From Ktedonobacterales bacterium (lineage in GTDB: Bacteria > Chloroflexota > Ktedonobacteria > Ktedonobacterales > DATBGS01), in assembly GCA_036557285.1 (NCBI GenBank), contig DATBHW010000057.1:31756-95755 (forward strand): a stretch of 64,000 nucleotides of DNA, in the 5' to 3' direction. Shown one piece after another: positions 8,029-16,746 of the stretch. Within the stretch, counting starts at the first letter, position 1. Each line of letters starts with the position of its first letter. A program made the translations under genes and the position numbers. The notes beneath the pieces are model-generated. The model made no database searches and was not told the DNA's origin. It worked only from the letters and a program-made list of their open reading frames with translations.

Positions 8029-9390
8029 CTAGACCATCTCGAAATAGCGTTCGCGCTGCCATTCATCAACCACTTTATTGTAGCACTCCACTTCCCAGCG
8101 GCGCATAGCGACATAGTGTTCGACAAACTCCTCGCCAAAAAACTCGCGCGCCAGATCGCTGCGATTGAAACGCTCAATCGCCTGCTCCAGCGTGCGCGGC
8201 AGGGGCGGCGCTTCCTCCGCTGAAAGCGCGTAGGCGTTGCCCCGCGCCGCCGGGGGCATCTCCAGCTTTTGCTCCAGCCCATACAGGCCCGACGCCACCG
8301 AAGCCGCCATTGCCAGATAGGGGTTGGTGTCGGCCCCTGGCGCGCGGTTTTCCAGGCGCGTCGCCTTCATCGCGCCTGGCACCAGGCGCAGCGCCGTCGT
8401 GCGCGTTTCGATGCCCCAGGTGGCTGTCGTCGGCGCCCATGTCCCCACCATAAAACGCTTATACGAATTGATATTGGGCGCGTACAGAGCCAGGAAATCG
8501 GGCAGCAGCTTCAGCACGCCCGCCGAATACTGTTTCAGCGCGTCGCTGAGATGGTGGGGCGCGGCCTGGTCGTAGAAAATATTCTTGCCAGCGGCGTCCC
8601 AGAGGCTCTGGTGCAAATGGCCGCTGCTGCCATCCTGTTCGTGATTCCACTTCGCCATAAAGCAGGCCGTCATACCACTCTGCGTGCAAATCTCTTTGAC
8701 CCCGTTGCGGAAAAGCATCGCTCGATCAGCGGCGGCCACGCCTGGCGCGTGATGCAGGTTCATCTCATACATCCCCGGCCCATGCTCGCGGTTATAGCCT
8801 TCCACGGCAATGCCCGCCTCGTTCATCTGGCGCATGATCGGCCCCAGCAGAAAATCGTCGCCGCTGGAGCGGAAGACACTATAGCAGCTATTGGTCGGGC
8901 TAAGCGGCGTCAGATCGCGCCAATGCTTCTCCCGCAGAGATTGCTGCGTCTCGCGGAAGAGGCGGAACTCTAGCTCAATCGCCAATTCCACCAGATAGCC
9001 ACGCGCCGCCGCGCGGTCTATCACGCGCTGCAAGACAGCGCGCGGCGAGATGGTGATCGGTTCGCCATGCTCACCCACAAAATCGCAGATCACCTGGGCA
9101 ACGCCTGTGTCCCAGGGGACGATCCCAAAGGTGGAGAGATCGGGCTTCATCCAGACATCAGGATAGCCGGTATCCCAGCCGGTAAAGCGCAAATTGGGGA
9201 TCAAATCCTCGGCAATATCCCAGCCAAAGAGGACATCGCACTGGGCGAAACCGTCGTCCAGGCCAGCGAGAAAATTATCGCGCGGTACCCGTTTGCCGCG
9301 AAACACGCCGTCCATATCCGGCATACCAATCTTGACGGTATGAATCTGATGTTCCTGAATGATACGCTCAATATCGGCTGCCATCGCCAT
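8029..9390 (-). CDS. Glutamine synthetase family protein (GlnA/PuuA-like ligase)
   Basis: The protein has 453 residues. The ATG at 9390 is preferred because GAGGAGGAG lies just upstream; a GTG 18 bases further out would overlap this SD. The N-terminal beta-grasp shows MPDMDGVFRGKR. The catalytic domain contains ELEFRLF, NREHGPGMYEMNL, the Glu/His-rich AKWNHEQDGSSGHLHQS segment, the phosphate loop NSYKRF and the ATP region TRLENRAPGADTNPYLA. The divergent N-terminus, the WNHEQDGSS segment and the absence of a visible adenylylation-loop tyrosine point to the type of gamma-glutamyl-polyamine or gamma-glutamyl-monoamine synthetases rather than housekeeping GlnA. The SDR gene is directly downstream. 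Confidence 0.88.
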   Translation of the reverse strand: MAMAADIERIIQEHQIHTVKIGMPDMDGVFRGKRVPRDNFLAGLDDGFAQCDVLFGWDIAEDLIPNLRFTGWDTGYPDVWMKPDLSTFGIVPWDTGVAQVICDFVGEHGEPITISPRAVLQRVIDRAAARGYLVELAIELEFRLFRETQQSLREKHWRDLTPLSPTNSCYSVFRSSGDDFLLGPIMRQMNEAGIAVEGYNREHGPGMYEMNLHHAPGVAAADRAMLFRNGVKEICTQSGMTACFMAKWNHEQDGSSGHLHQSLWDAAGKNIFYDQAAPHHLSDALKQYSAGVLKLLPDFLALYAPNINSYKRFMVGTWAPTTATWGIETRTTALRLVPGAMKATRLENRAPGADTNPYLAMAASVASGLYGLEQKLEMPPAARGNAYALSAEEAPPLPRTLEQAIERFNRSDLAREFFGEEFVEHYVAMRRWEVECYNKVVDEWQRERYFEMV

Positions 9391-9527
9391 AAGCTCCTCC
9401 TCTTGCACCGGGTATACGACCTCTGCGCCAGGGTGTCAGCAAGCGAACGAAAATAAAGGGATGCTGCCATTCGCCATCGTATCGAGTAGCATAACTATAG
9501 CCGAGAGGAGCAACGCTTACAAGGCGA

Positions 9528-10052
9528 TTATTCTCCCTGAAAGTCTTCTGGCTGGGGCGGAGGCGAAGAGGGAGAGGGTGGAGGCGAAAGGGTGCCCTGC
9601 TGCGAGGGCCTCTGGTCCAGGGCTTTCAAGCGGAAGAGCAAGCGAACGCGCGCGCTAAAGAAGCGCGGATCAATTGGCTTGACCACATAATCATCTGCCC
9701 CGGCCATAAATCCGGCGACTTTATCGCCGATCCCCGCGCGCGTCGTCAAGAGCAGAATCGGCAGACCGGCGGCTGCCTGATTGGCGCGCACCTGCTCGCA
9801 GAGTTCCAGCCCGTTCTGATCGGGCAAGTCCACTTCACTGATCATCAGGCCCGGAAGCTGGCGCCCAAGCGCGTCCCAGGCCTCTCTTGCCGTCCTGGCA
9901 TGGCGCAGCACAAAGAGGTCTTGCAGCATCTGCTCCATCTGTTCGTGCATGTCGCTCTCTGGATCAACAAACAGGACACTCTCCATTTGCCACTCCCCCT
10001 GATGCACTGACTCCTGCTGGGCCTCTTGCCGTGTCTTTGATTGCTGCTCCAT
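9528..10052 (-). CDS. Degenerate response-regulator receiver protein with Glu at the phosphorylation site
   Basis: The protein has 174 residues with a single receiver domain (about 25-145) and a Pro/Ser-rich tail. Aligned on the conserved proline (LPDQNG), the phospho-acceptor position holds Glu73 (ISEVDLP) instead of Asp, and the acidic pair is reduced (VDPES, with Pro31 in place of the second Asp). The switch Thr (LLLTTRAG) and Lys (DDYVVKPID) remain. It probably cannot be phosphorylated and may mimic the active state. A second ATG at 9986, directly before the first beta strand, has a good GGGGGAG SD and may be the real start. It is the second gene of a two-gene unit, 30 bases after a canonical receiver. 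Confidence 0.88.
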   Translation of the reverse strand: MEQQSKTRQEAQQESVHQGEWQMESVLFVDPESDMHEQMEQMLQDLFVLRHARTAREAWDALGRQLPGLMISEVDLPDQNGLELCEQVRANQAAAGLPILLLTTRAGIGDKVAGFMAGADDYVVKPIDPRFFSARVRLLFRLKALDQRPSQQGTLSPPPSPSSPPPQPEDFQGE

Positions 10053-10082
10053 AGCTCATCCTCAACAGTAAAATTGGCTGGT

Positions 10083-10556
10083 CTAGCCTCTGTATCGCGC
10101 GGCAAGATCACGCATACGTTGATAGCGTTGCTCGGCGGTGATCTTCATTACACGTTCCAGCGCAGCGCCCAGGGCCGCTGGCTTAAACGGCTTGGTCAGG
10201 TATTCATCAACCCCTGAAAGATAGCCGCGCGCCTGGTCTTCCTCTCGAATCATCGCACTCAGGATAATCAAGGGAACCTGCGCGCTGTTGGCATCTCCGC
10301 GCAGGCAGCGCACCAGTTGATAGCCGTCTATGCGCGGCATCTTGACATCAATAATCACGCAATCGGGACGTTCTTGATAAAAGCGCCGCAGCCCTTCCTC
10401 ACCATCATACGCCGCCACCACCTCGTAATTCCCTTGCAAATGAACGGCGTATTTCACCAGTTCGACAATGGTTGGATTGTCGTCAATCACCAGCACCTTT
10501 TTAGGATTGTTCGGCTGGCGTCTATCCCCCGGCGTATCAGATGGCGCCTGTGACAC
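10083..10556 (-). CDS. Single-domain response regulator (canonical receiver)
   Basis: The protein has 157 residues from the GTG at 10556, which sits behind an AGAGGAGGAACTT SD; an upstream GTG at 10610 has no SD. The receiver domain spans about residues 19-140 with the acidic pair Asp25-Asp26 (LVIDDN), phospho-acceptor Asp70 (VIIDVKMP), the switch Ser/Ala segment (IILSAM) and Lys (YLTKPF). No output domain follows, only a short helical tail. It resembles CheY/Spo0F-like relay proteins. No histidine kinase is encoded nearby. The adjacent degenerate receiver suggests the two work as a pair, for example one competing with the other for partners (inference). Confidence 0.92.
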   Translation of the reverse strand: MSQAPSDTPGDRRQPNNPKKVLVIDDNPTIVELVKYAVHLQGNYEVVAAYDGEEGLRRFYQERPDCVIIDVKMPRIDGYQLVRCLRGDANSAQVPLIILSAMIREEDQARGYLSGVDEYLTKPFKPAALGAALERVMKITAEQRYQRMRDLAARYRG

Positions 10557-10809
10557 AAGTTCCTCCTCTGCCGCCCCTTGCGGAAGCTGCCGCGCAAAGA
10601 CGCGCGCCACAAGAGAGTGGACTCATCGTGTCCGTATTGTAGCATAGCTCACATCAGCCGCCAAATCTTCAGTTCTCTGGATGCCACTGTGTTACAATGA
10701 GCAGTGTGGAAAGATCGTTCTATCCCGTTTCCTGCTCGAAGGCGCGCAGGCATCCTTCGTAATGCGTTCGCATACGTTGGCGCACACATCAGCGAGGCAG
10801 AGCCGACCT

Positions 10810-11886
10810 ATGAATGACAAGATACTACCAGATACTGCTCCTCCCTCTCTAGCGGACCGCTATGCTCGCCAGACGCTCTTCGCTGGCATTGGCCGCGAAG
10901 GCCAGGGGCGCTTGCTCGCCTCGCGCGTGGCGATTATTGGCTGCGGCGCGCTGGGTACAGTGCTGGCAAATAACCTGGCGCGCGCCGGAGTCGGCCATGT
11001 GACGATTGCGGACCGCGATTTTATCGAGGCCAACAACCTCCAGCGTCAGGTACTCTTCGATGAAGATGATCTGGCGCGCAACCTGCCCAAAGCCATTGCC
11101 GCCAGCGCAAGGCTGCGGCGCATCAATTCTGAAATCGAGATTACGGCGCTGGCCGAAGACATCAACGTAGATAATATCGAGGCCATCGTTGCCAGCGTCG
11201 ATCTGGTGATGGACGGTACGGATAATTTCGAGACGCGCTATCTGCTCAACGATGCCTGCGTCAAAGCGGGCAAGCCCTGGATTTACAGCGGCGTAATCGC
11301 CTCCTATGGCGTCACCATGAATATCCTGCCAGGCGATACGGCCTGCCTGCGCTGTGTCTTCCCGGAGATGCCCCTGCCCGGCACGACGCCCACCTGCGAT
11401 ACGGCTGGTGTCCTCAACGGCATCGTCGGCGCTGTCGCCTCGATTGCCTCCACCGAAGCCCTCAAAATCCTGCTGGGCCGGGCAGAAAAGATCAACCGCG
11501 CCATGCTCTGGATGGACCTCTGGGAAAATACGCAGGACCAGATGGAAATCCCGCGCATGCCCGACTGTCCTGTCTGCGGCCAGGGCCATTACGAATTTCT
11601 TGACGACGCCAGCGGCGGGCAGAGCGCGTCGCTCTGTGGGCGCAACGCTGTGCAGGTGCGCCCGCCGCGTCGCGCCGACAATGGACACGACGCGCCAGCG
11701 ATGAACTTTGCGCTGCTGGCTGAGCGGCTGCGCGAAGTGGGCGAAGTGAACTTCAACGACTTCCTGCTGCGCTTCCGCGTGGATGGCTACGAGTTCACCG
11801 TCTTTCCCGATGCCCGCGCGATCATCAAAGGCACCGACGATCAGGCTATCGCCCGCTCGCTCTACGCCCGCTATATCGGCGCGTAG
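10810..11886 (+). CDS. ThiF/MoeB/HesA family adenylyltransferase (E1-like)
   Basis: The protein has 358 residues from the ATG at 10810. It has an E1-like Rossmann fold: RQTLFAGIGREGQ, the nucleotide loop IIGCGALGT, the arginine finger segment ANNLQRQVLF, and DGTDNFETR. Two CxxC pairs (CLRC, CPVC) bind structural zinc. The Cys in PTCDTAGVLN is in the position of the sulfur-transfer or thioester cysteine. Such enzymes adenylate the C-terminus of small ubiquitin-like sulfur carriers (ThiS, MoaD) in thiamine or molybdopterin synthesis. About 70 extra C-terminal residues (from NFALLAERL) resemble the small extra domain seen in some Chloroflexota ThiF proteins. No carrier gene is adjacent, so the pathway is undecided. 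Confidence 0.9.
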   Translation: MNDKILPDTAPPSLADRYARQTLFAGIGREGQGRLLASRVAIIGCGALGTVLANNLARAGVGHVTIADRDFIEANNLQRQVLFDEDDLARNLPKAIAASARLRRINSEIEITALAEDINVDNIEAIVASVDLVMDGTDNFETRYLLNDACVKAGKPWIYSGVIASYGVTMNILPGDTACLRCVFPEMPLPGTTPTCDTAGVLNGIVGAVASIASTEALKILLGRAEKINRAMLWMDLWENTQDQMEIPRMPDCPVCGQGHYEFLDDASGGQSASLCGRNAVQVRPPRRADNGHDAPAMNFALLAERLREVGEVNFNDFLLRFRVDGYEFTVFPDARAIIKGTDDQAIARSLYARYIGA

Positions 11887-11928
11887 CCGACTGCGCGTGA
11901 CCCCAGCTAAACCGAAAGGCAGGATACG

Positions 11929-12510
11929 ATGGTTGCTGAACCGCATCGAACAGCGATGAGCATCGAGGACTATCTGGCTCTTGATCGCAGCAGCAGCGAG
12001 GCCCGCTATGAGTTTATTGACGGCCACCCCTATCTGCTAGCCGGGGGAACCGCCGATCACGCCACCATCAGTTTCAATATGATGAGCGCCATCCATAGCC
12101 GCCTGAGCGACCCATGCCGTATCTATAACTCTGATTTGCGGGTCCGTCTATCCGAGACGCGCTATGTCTACCCGGATGCCTCGGTAAGCTGCGATCCGCG
12201 AGATCGCGGGCAGGCCGATACCATCCAGTATCCGCGCCTGGCAGTTGAAGTCCTCTCCCCCGGCACAGAAGCCTATGATCGGGGCAGGAAGTTTGGGTAC
12301 TATCGCGCCTGCCCGACGCTGCAAGAATATGTCCTGGTGGACACGCAGCGCCAGGCGATAGAGGTCTATCGCCGCGAGACCGATAGCCTCTGGACGCTGC
12401 ATCCCTTTGGGCCAGGCGATGAGGTGGAACTGGCAAGTTTGGGCGTGCGTTTTCCCGTTGCCGAGGCTTATCGAGACGTGGTGTTCTCAGAAGGGTCGGC
12501 AGAGGACTGA
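11929..12510 (+). CDS. Uma2 family (DUF820) PD-(D/E)XK-fold protein, first copy
   Basis: The protein has 193 residues, normal for the family. The Uma2 core shows MSIEDYLAL at the N-terminus, RYEFIDGHPYLLAGG, the acidic YPDASVSC strand and LAVEVLSPGTEAYDRGRKFGYY, which together form a putative restriction-endonuclease-like active site (Asp, Glu and a basic residue). The C-terminal strand set (EYVLVDTQRQAIEVYRR) is typical. Uma2 proteins are extremely abundant in Cyanobacteria and Chloroflexota; their function is unknown, although a nuclease role is predicted from the fold. It stands alone between the ThiF-like and TPR genes. A second, only distantly similar member lies at 33864-34466. Confidence 0.92.
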   Translation: MVAEPHRTAMSIEDYLALDRSSSEARYEFIDGHPYLLAGGTADHATISFNMMSAIHSRLSDPCRIYNSDLRVRLSETRYVYPDASVSCDPRDRGQADTIQYPRLAVEVLSPGTEAYDRGRKFGYYRACPTLQEYVLVDTQRQAIEVYRRETDSLWTLHPFGPGDEVELASLGVRFPVAEAYRDVVFSEGSAED

Positions 12511-12546
12511 TCGAGGTATTGACAGCCATTGAACAGGAGGTTCTTT

Positions 12547-13539
12547 TTGACAGCATCTGACGCTTCTCTCGACAGACTCATCGAGGACTATCAAACCGCT
12601 ATCGGCGCCGTGTGCGAGATCGCCGAAGCCTATTACCGTCTGGGCAAGCTGGATGCGGCTCTCACCGCCCTCCAAGCTGGCGCCCTGCTCCTGGAAGATG
12701 CAGCCGAAGAACAGAGGCTGGACGACAGCCGGGCAAAGCTGCTGCTTCAGCAAGGCAAGCTGCTCGTTACCAAAGGATTTTATGCCAACAGTGGCTATGA
12801 GGCTGCGGCCTCCACCTTGCTGCGCGCCCAGGGGCTGGCAACCTCCATCGGGGATGAGGGCGGCAGCGCAGACGCGCTTCAGCTCCTTGGGCAAGCGGCT
12901 TACAACAAGACGGTGCATGGCAGCGAAGGCGACTATACACAAGCCCTGGATTACTTTCAGCAAGCTCTGGCCCGGCGAGAGAAGCTGGAAGATCGGCGGG
13001 GTATTGCCGAGTCATTATTTTATATCGGCCTGATTCATGAACGCTGGCAGCAGCCGGGCGAAGCGGAAAGCTATTATACCAGAGCGCTGGCGATTGCCCA
13101 GGAGAGTGGCTACCAGATCGAGCAATCCTATGCCCTGCGCCATCTGGCGGGTCTCGCTCAGGAAGCGGGCGATCTTGAGAAGACGCTGACCCTGTTTACA
13201 GAATCGCTGACCTTGCGGGAAGGCGCCGGTTACAAAATCCTGCTCCCGCTCTCCCACATTGCCGTTGGTGATGTGCTCCTGGCGCAGCAGCATCTGCCCC
13301 AGGCGACAACGCATTACCAGGTGGCCTATGCCATCGCCCAGGAGCTGGATACGCCTGTCGCGCAAATGATCTGTATGCTCTCGCTTGGCGCCTTGTATCA
13401 ACAGCAGCAGGAACTTGCTCAAGCGCGCTCGTATTTCGAGCAGGCATACGATCAGGCAAAAGAGATAGATATGCAATGGGCAATGGGAGTCGCCTCCAGG
13501 GAATTGGAAGGAATTGCCAGGCTGGAGCACAACAGCTAG
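12547..13539 (+). CDS. Tetratricopeptide repeat protein
   Basis: The protein has 330 residues from the TTG at 12547, chosen because AACAGGAGG lies eight bases before it. It contains about seven helix pairs of TPR type, for example YTQALDYFQQALARREKL, EAESYYTRALAIAQESG and LAQARSYFEQAYDQAKE. There is no signal peptide or membrane helix, so it is a cytoplasmic scaffold. It ends 15 bases before mnmE and is probably co-transcribed with it. The binding partner is unknown. Confidence 0.85.
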   Translation: MTASDASLDRLIEDYQTAIGAVCEIAEAYYRLGKLDAALTALQAGALLLEDAAEEQRLDDSRAKLLLQQGKLLVTKGFYANSGYEAAASTLLRAQGLATSIGDEGGSADALQLLGQAAYNKTVHGSEGDYTQALDYFQQALARREKLEDRRGIAESLFYIGLIHERWQQPGEAESYYTRALAIAQESGYQIEQSYALRHLAGLAQEAGDLEKTLTLFTESLTLREGAGYKILLPLSHIAVGDVLLAQQHLPQATTHYQVAYAIAQELDTPVAQMICMLSLGALYQQQQELAQARSYFEQAYDQAKEIDMQWAMGVASRELEGIARLEHNS

Positions 13540-13554
13540 CATCATAGATTCATT

Positions 13555-15042
13555 ATGCAAACAAACGCCAACGATACGATTGCCGCCATTGCGACGCCCC
13601 CTGGCATCGGGGGCGTCGGCATCGTGCGCGTCAGCGGGCCAGAGGCGCTGGCGATTGCGCGGCGCATCTTCCGCCGCTCCGGCAAGCATCAGGACGCCGC
13701 CGATTGGCAGCCGGAATCACACCGGCTCTATTACGGTCATGCTATTCAGCCGCGCACAGGCCAGACGCTGGATGAGGCGCTGCTGGCCTTTATGCGCGGC
13801 CCCCACAGCTATACCGCCGAAGATGTGGTCGAGATTCAAGGGCATGGCGGGCCGCTCGTCTTGCGCCGCATATTGGACGCCGCGCTCAGTGAGGGCGCGC
13901 GGCTGGCAAATCCTGGCGAAATGACTTTGCGAGCCTTCCTCAATGGCCGCATCGATCTGGCTCAGGCCGAAGCAGTCATGGACGTGATCGGCGCGCGCAC
14001 CGATGAGAGCCTGAGTCTGGCGCTGGCGCAACTGCGCGGGCGGCTTTCGGAGCAGGTCCAGGCGGCGCGCCAGGATACGCTGGGCGCGCTGGCGCAGATC
14101 GAGGCCAGCATTGATTTTCCCGATGATGTCTCCGCGCCAGAGCCTGAGCGTCTGCGGGCCAGCATCGAAGCCGCAGCGGGACGGGTGGCGCGGCTGCTGG
14201 CCGGGGCAGAACAGGGGCGTCTCTATCGAGAGGGGCTGCGCGTGGCGATCATCGGGCGGCCCAATGTCGGCAAGTCCAGCCTGCTCAACGCCCTGCTGCG
14301 CGCCGAGCGCGCCATCGTCACCCCTATTGCCGGAACGACCCGCGACACCGTTGAGGAGTACGCCAACGTGCGCGGCATTCCTGTACAGTTGATTGATACG
14401 GCTGGCATCAACGAAACCAGCGATCCCATCGAGCAGATCGGCGTGCAGCGCAGCCGCGCCGCCGCGCGCGCCGCCGATCTGGTGCTGCTGGTGCTGGACG
14501 CCAGCGAACCCCTGAACGAACGGGACGAAGCGGTGAGCGCGGCGCTGCATGCCCTGGGCTTTGGCCGCAGCGACCCCGCGCTTCAGGATGAGGCGCGCGG
14601 CCATCCGGCGTCAGAGGCCGACGGCGCGCGCGCCGGGCGGCCAGTCATCGTCGTCCTCAACAAAAGCGACTTGCCGCAGCGGCTTGCGGAGAGAGAGGCG
14701 ACGGTTCACTGGCCGGACGCGCCCGTCGTGCGCACCTCGATGATTACGCAGGACGGACTGGAGGCGCTGGAGGAGCAGATGCGCGCCCAGGCGCTGGCCG
14801 GGCAGGTCAGACGCGCATCCGATGAAGAGGCGCTGGTCACAAACACGCGCCACCGCGACGCCCTGCGCCGCACAGCAGAGCATCTCAGCGGGGCGCTGGA
14901 AACGCTTCAGCAAGGGCTGCCCTTCGATTTCGTCGCTATAGACCTGCATGGCGCGGCCAACGCGCTGGGCGAAATCACCGGCGAAACCGCCACCGAAGAC
15001 CTGCTGGAGCGCATCTTCCACGATTTCTGCCTGGGGAAGTGA
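13555..15042 (+). CDS. mnmE: tRNA uridine-5-carboxymethylaminomethyl modification GTPase MnmE
   Basis: The protein has 495 residues. MnmE works with MnmG to install the cmnm5 group on the wobble uridine of several tRNAs. The N-terminal formyl-THF-binding domain begins DTIAAIATPPGIGGVGIVRVSG. The G domain contains GRPNVGKSS (about 232), the TTRDT switch, DTAG (about 281) and NKSD (about 368). The last four residues, CLGK, form the C-terminal CxGK motif needed for modification. The stretch between the switch region and NKSD carries an Ala/Arg-rich insertion of about 25 residues (around 335-360) not needed for the fold. No mnmG is in the window. Confidence 0.97.
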   Translation: MQTNANDTIAAIATPPGIGGVGIVRVSGPEALAIARRIFRRSGKHQDAADWQPESHRLYYGHAIQPRTGQTLDEALLAFMRGPHSYTAEDVVEIQGHGGPLVLRRILDAALSEGARLANPGEMTLRAFLNGRIDLAQAEAVMDVIGARTDESLSLALAQLRGRLSEQVQAARQDTLGALAQIEASIDFPDDVSAPEPERLRASIEAAAGRVARLLAGAEQGRLYREGLRVAIIGRPNVGKSSLLNALLRAERAIVTPIAGTTRDTVEEYANVRGIPVQLIDTAGINETSDPIEQIGVQRSRAAARAADLVLLVLDASEPLNERDEAVSAALHALGFGRSDPALQDEARGHPASEADGARAGRPVIVVLNKSDLPQRLAEREATVHWPDAPVVRTSMITQDGLEALEEQMRAQALAGQVRRASDEEALVTNTRHRDALRRTAEHLSGALETLQQGLPFDFVAIDLHGAANALGEITGETATEDLLERIFHDFCLGK

Positions 15043-15074
15043 ACCACATCCCCTGAATGCCAGCGGTTGTCACT

Positions 15075-15130
15075 TGTAGCGCCGCCTTCCAGGCGGCTAA
15101 TAGTCGAGCCGCCTGGAAGGCGGCGCTACA
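15075..15130. repeat. Palindromic intergenic repeat, copy 3 (perfect)
   Basis: The 23-base arms (15075-15097 and 15108-15130) are perfect reverse complements around a 10-base loop. The ends are TGTAGCGCCGCC and GGCGGCGCTACA; the variable core is TTCCA / TGGAA. It lies between the convergent mnmE and BlaI-family genes, so it could also work as a bidirectional transcript end, but it lacks T-tracts. Confidence 0.85.
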
Positions 15131-15140
15131 CAGAAAAGGC

Positions 15141-15578
15141 TCATGCGCCGTTACGCTGGGTCGCTTGCACGCGGGCCACCAGATGCTCCAGGCGCCTGCG
15201 CTGCTCAGGCGTCGCGTGGTCAATGCGATAGAGCAGGTGATCAACTACCGGCTCAGGGAAGCTGTCAAGCAGGCTATCAACGATGCGCTGCATCGCGCGC
15301 GTCGTGAACTCGGCTTTGCTGGAGGCGGGGCGATAGACGTAAGCGTTATCAACCTTCTGGCGCGACAGCAGGCGCTTCTCAGAGAGGCGTTCCAGCACCG
15401 TCTTGATCGTGGAGTACGCCAGGGAGCGGCTGGTGTGTTGGAGGTGTTCATGGACGACGCGAGCAGTGCATTCCCCGCGTTCCCAGACGACCTCCATCAC
15501 TTCGGCTTCCAGCTCGCCGAGCAGCTTCTGCATACCCTGCCGGTCGGGTCGAAAGGCCAATTTGATGTCCTGTGCCAT
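15141..15578 (-). CDS. BlaI/MecI family transcriptional regulator
   Basis: The protein has 145 residues from the ATG at 15578 (GGGAGCC and GGGGA precede it); the upstream frame has no SD. The winged helix shows LGELEAEVMEVVWERGECTARVVHEHL and STIKTVLERLSEKRLLSRQKVDNAYVYRP, the standard BlaI/CopY DNA-binding pattern, followed by a dimerisation region of three helices. Family members repress by binding palindromes and are usually inactivated by a membrane BlaR/MecR protease. No such protease or beta-lactamase gene is next to it, so its target is unknown. Confidence 0.9.
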   Translation of the reverse strand: MAQDIKLAFRPDRQGMQKLLGELEAEVMEVVWERGECTARVVHEHLQHTSRSLAYSTIKTVLERLSEKRLLSRQKVDNAYVYRPASSKAEFTTRAMQRIVDSLLDSFPEPVVDHLLYRIDHATPEQRRRLEHLVARVQATQRNGA

Positions 15579-15784
15579 AATCCCCTGGCTCCCTCTCTTA
15601 ATTCGGCTGCCTATTTCAATCGCTGGCGCCACTCAACAGATACGCCGGGGCTGCCTACGTTTCTGGCGAGGCAGCTTGCAAGCGGGCATCCGTCCAGTAG
15701 CTCATTCGTTCTTTTCTCGTGGGGCGAGTATAGCATGGGAGCGGCAGAGAGTCAACTCTTCGGGCAGGGAGATAGGCCATTTTA

Positions 15785-16711
15785 CTAGCCAGCCAGACGG
15801 GCAATCTGCGCGGCCAGGCGCAAGAGCCGCTCGCGGTCATGCAGCGGCTCCAGCCAGCGGGCCGGAATAGCCGAGAGGCCATAGTGCGCGCCGGCCAGCG
15901 CGCCACAGACCACGCCGCCGGTATCGGCATCCCCGCCAAGGTTGACGGCGGCGATCAGCGCCTCCTCAAAGCTTTCGGTGCGCACAAAGCACCAGAGGGC
16001 CAGGCGCAGCGTATCGTTGCTGAAGCCGCTGGGGCAGAGATCGGCGCGTTCGCCCGCGCCCGCAGTCTCAAAGAGGGCTGCCACCTCCGGGCAGGCCACC
16101 CGCACGCCATCAGCCGCACTGCGCAGCGCACCTGATGGCGGTCCTTCTTGAATCAGCGCGGCTATCGCCAGATTGAGCGCGGCGGCCCCATAGCGCGCGC
16201 GTTCGTCCCAATGGGTGATCAGCGCGCTATTCAGGCTATCTTCCATGAGGCGTTCAGGGGTCCGGTAATCCAGCAAGGCTATCGGCGCGCAGCGCATGAT
16301 CGCCCCATTCCCCGCCGTTCTGCCGCCCAGGTGGTCATGCGCCCAGCGGCCAGCGCGGTCCCAGCGTTCTCCGCTTGCCAGCGCGCGCATGGCAACGGAG
16401 ATCGTATTGCCGACATCGCGGGGGCCGGATTGAAACCAGCGCAGAAAGCGTTCGGCTACATCGGCGGGATCAAAGCGTCCCTGAGAAAGAATGCTTTCAG
16501 CGATACAGACGGCCATCGCTGTATCGTCGGTCCACTCGCCCAGGCCCCAGCCGAGAAACCCACCGCCCAGCATATTGCGCACCGGCCCGCCGTAGTCGCG
16601 CAGAATCTCTTCAGCCCCCTTGAACTCCAGCGGCGCGCCCAGCGCGTCTCCCACCGCCAGCCCCAGCAGCACCCCCTGACAGCGATCAAGAGAGGGCAAT
16701 GTTCCAGACAT
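15785..16711 (-). CDS. ADP-ribosylglycohydrolase family protein (DraG/ARH-like)
   Basis: The protein has 308 residues. The family removes ADP-ribose from arginine, serine or other acceptors using two Mg ions. Metal-site motifs are intact: the near-N-terminal LGLAVGDALGAPLEF, EWTDDTAMA (the Thr-Asp-Asp triad), GNGAIMRCAP, and the C-terminal GGDADTGG. The length matches DraG. There is no neighbouring ADP-ribosyltransferase, so it may act on general protein or nucleic-acid ADP-ribosylation. It is transcribed from 16711 away from the divergently arranged repeats, with the zinc-ribbon gene 35 bases upstream on the same strand. Confidence 0.93.
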   Translation of the reverse strand: MSGTLPSLDRCQGVLLGLAVGDALGAPLEFKGAEEILRDYGGPVRNMLGGGFLGWGLGEWTDDTAMAVCIAESILSQGRFDPADVAERFLRWFQSGPRDVGNTISVAMRALASGERWDRAGRWAHDHLGGRTAGNGAIMRCAPIALLDYRTPERLMEDSLNSALITHWDERARYGAAALNLAIAALIQEGPPSGALRSAADGVRVACPEVAALFETAGAGERADLCPSGFSNDTLRLALWCFVRTESFEEALIAAVNLGGDADTGGVVCGALAGAHYGLSAIPARWLEPLHDRERLLRLAAQIARLAG

Positions 16712-16746
16712 ACCTGTTCCTCAGCAGTGGAGCGCCGCCCCTCAAA

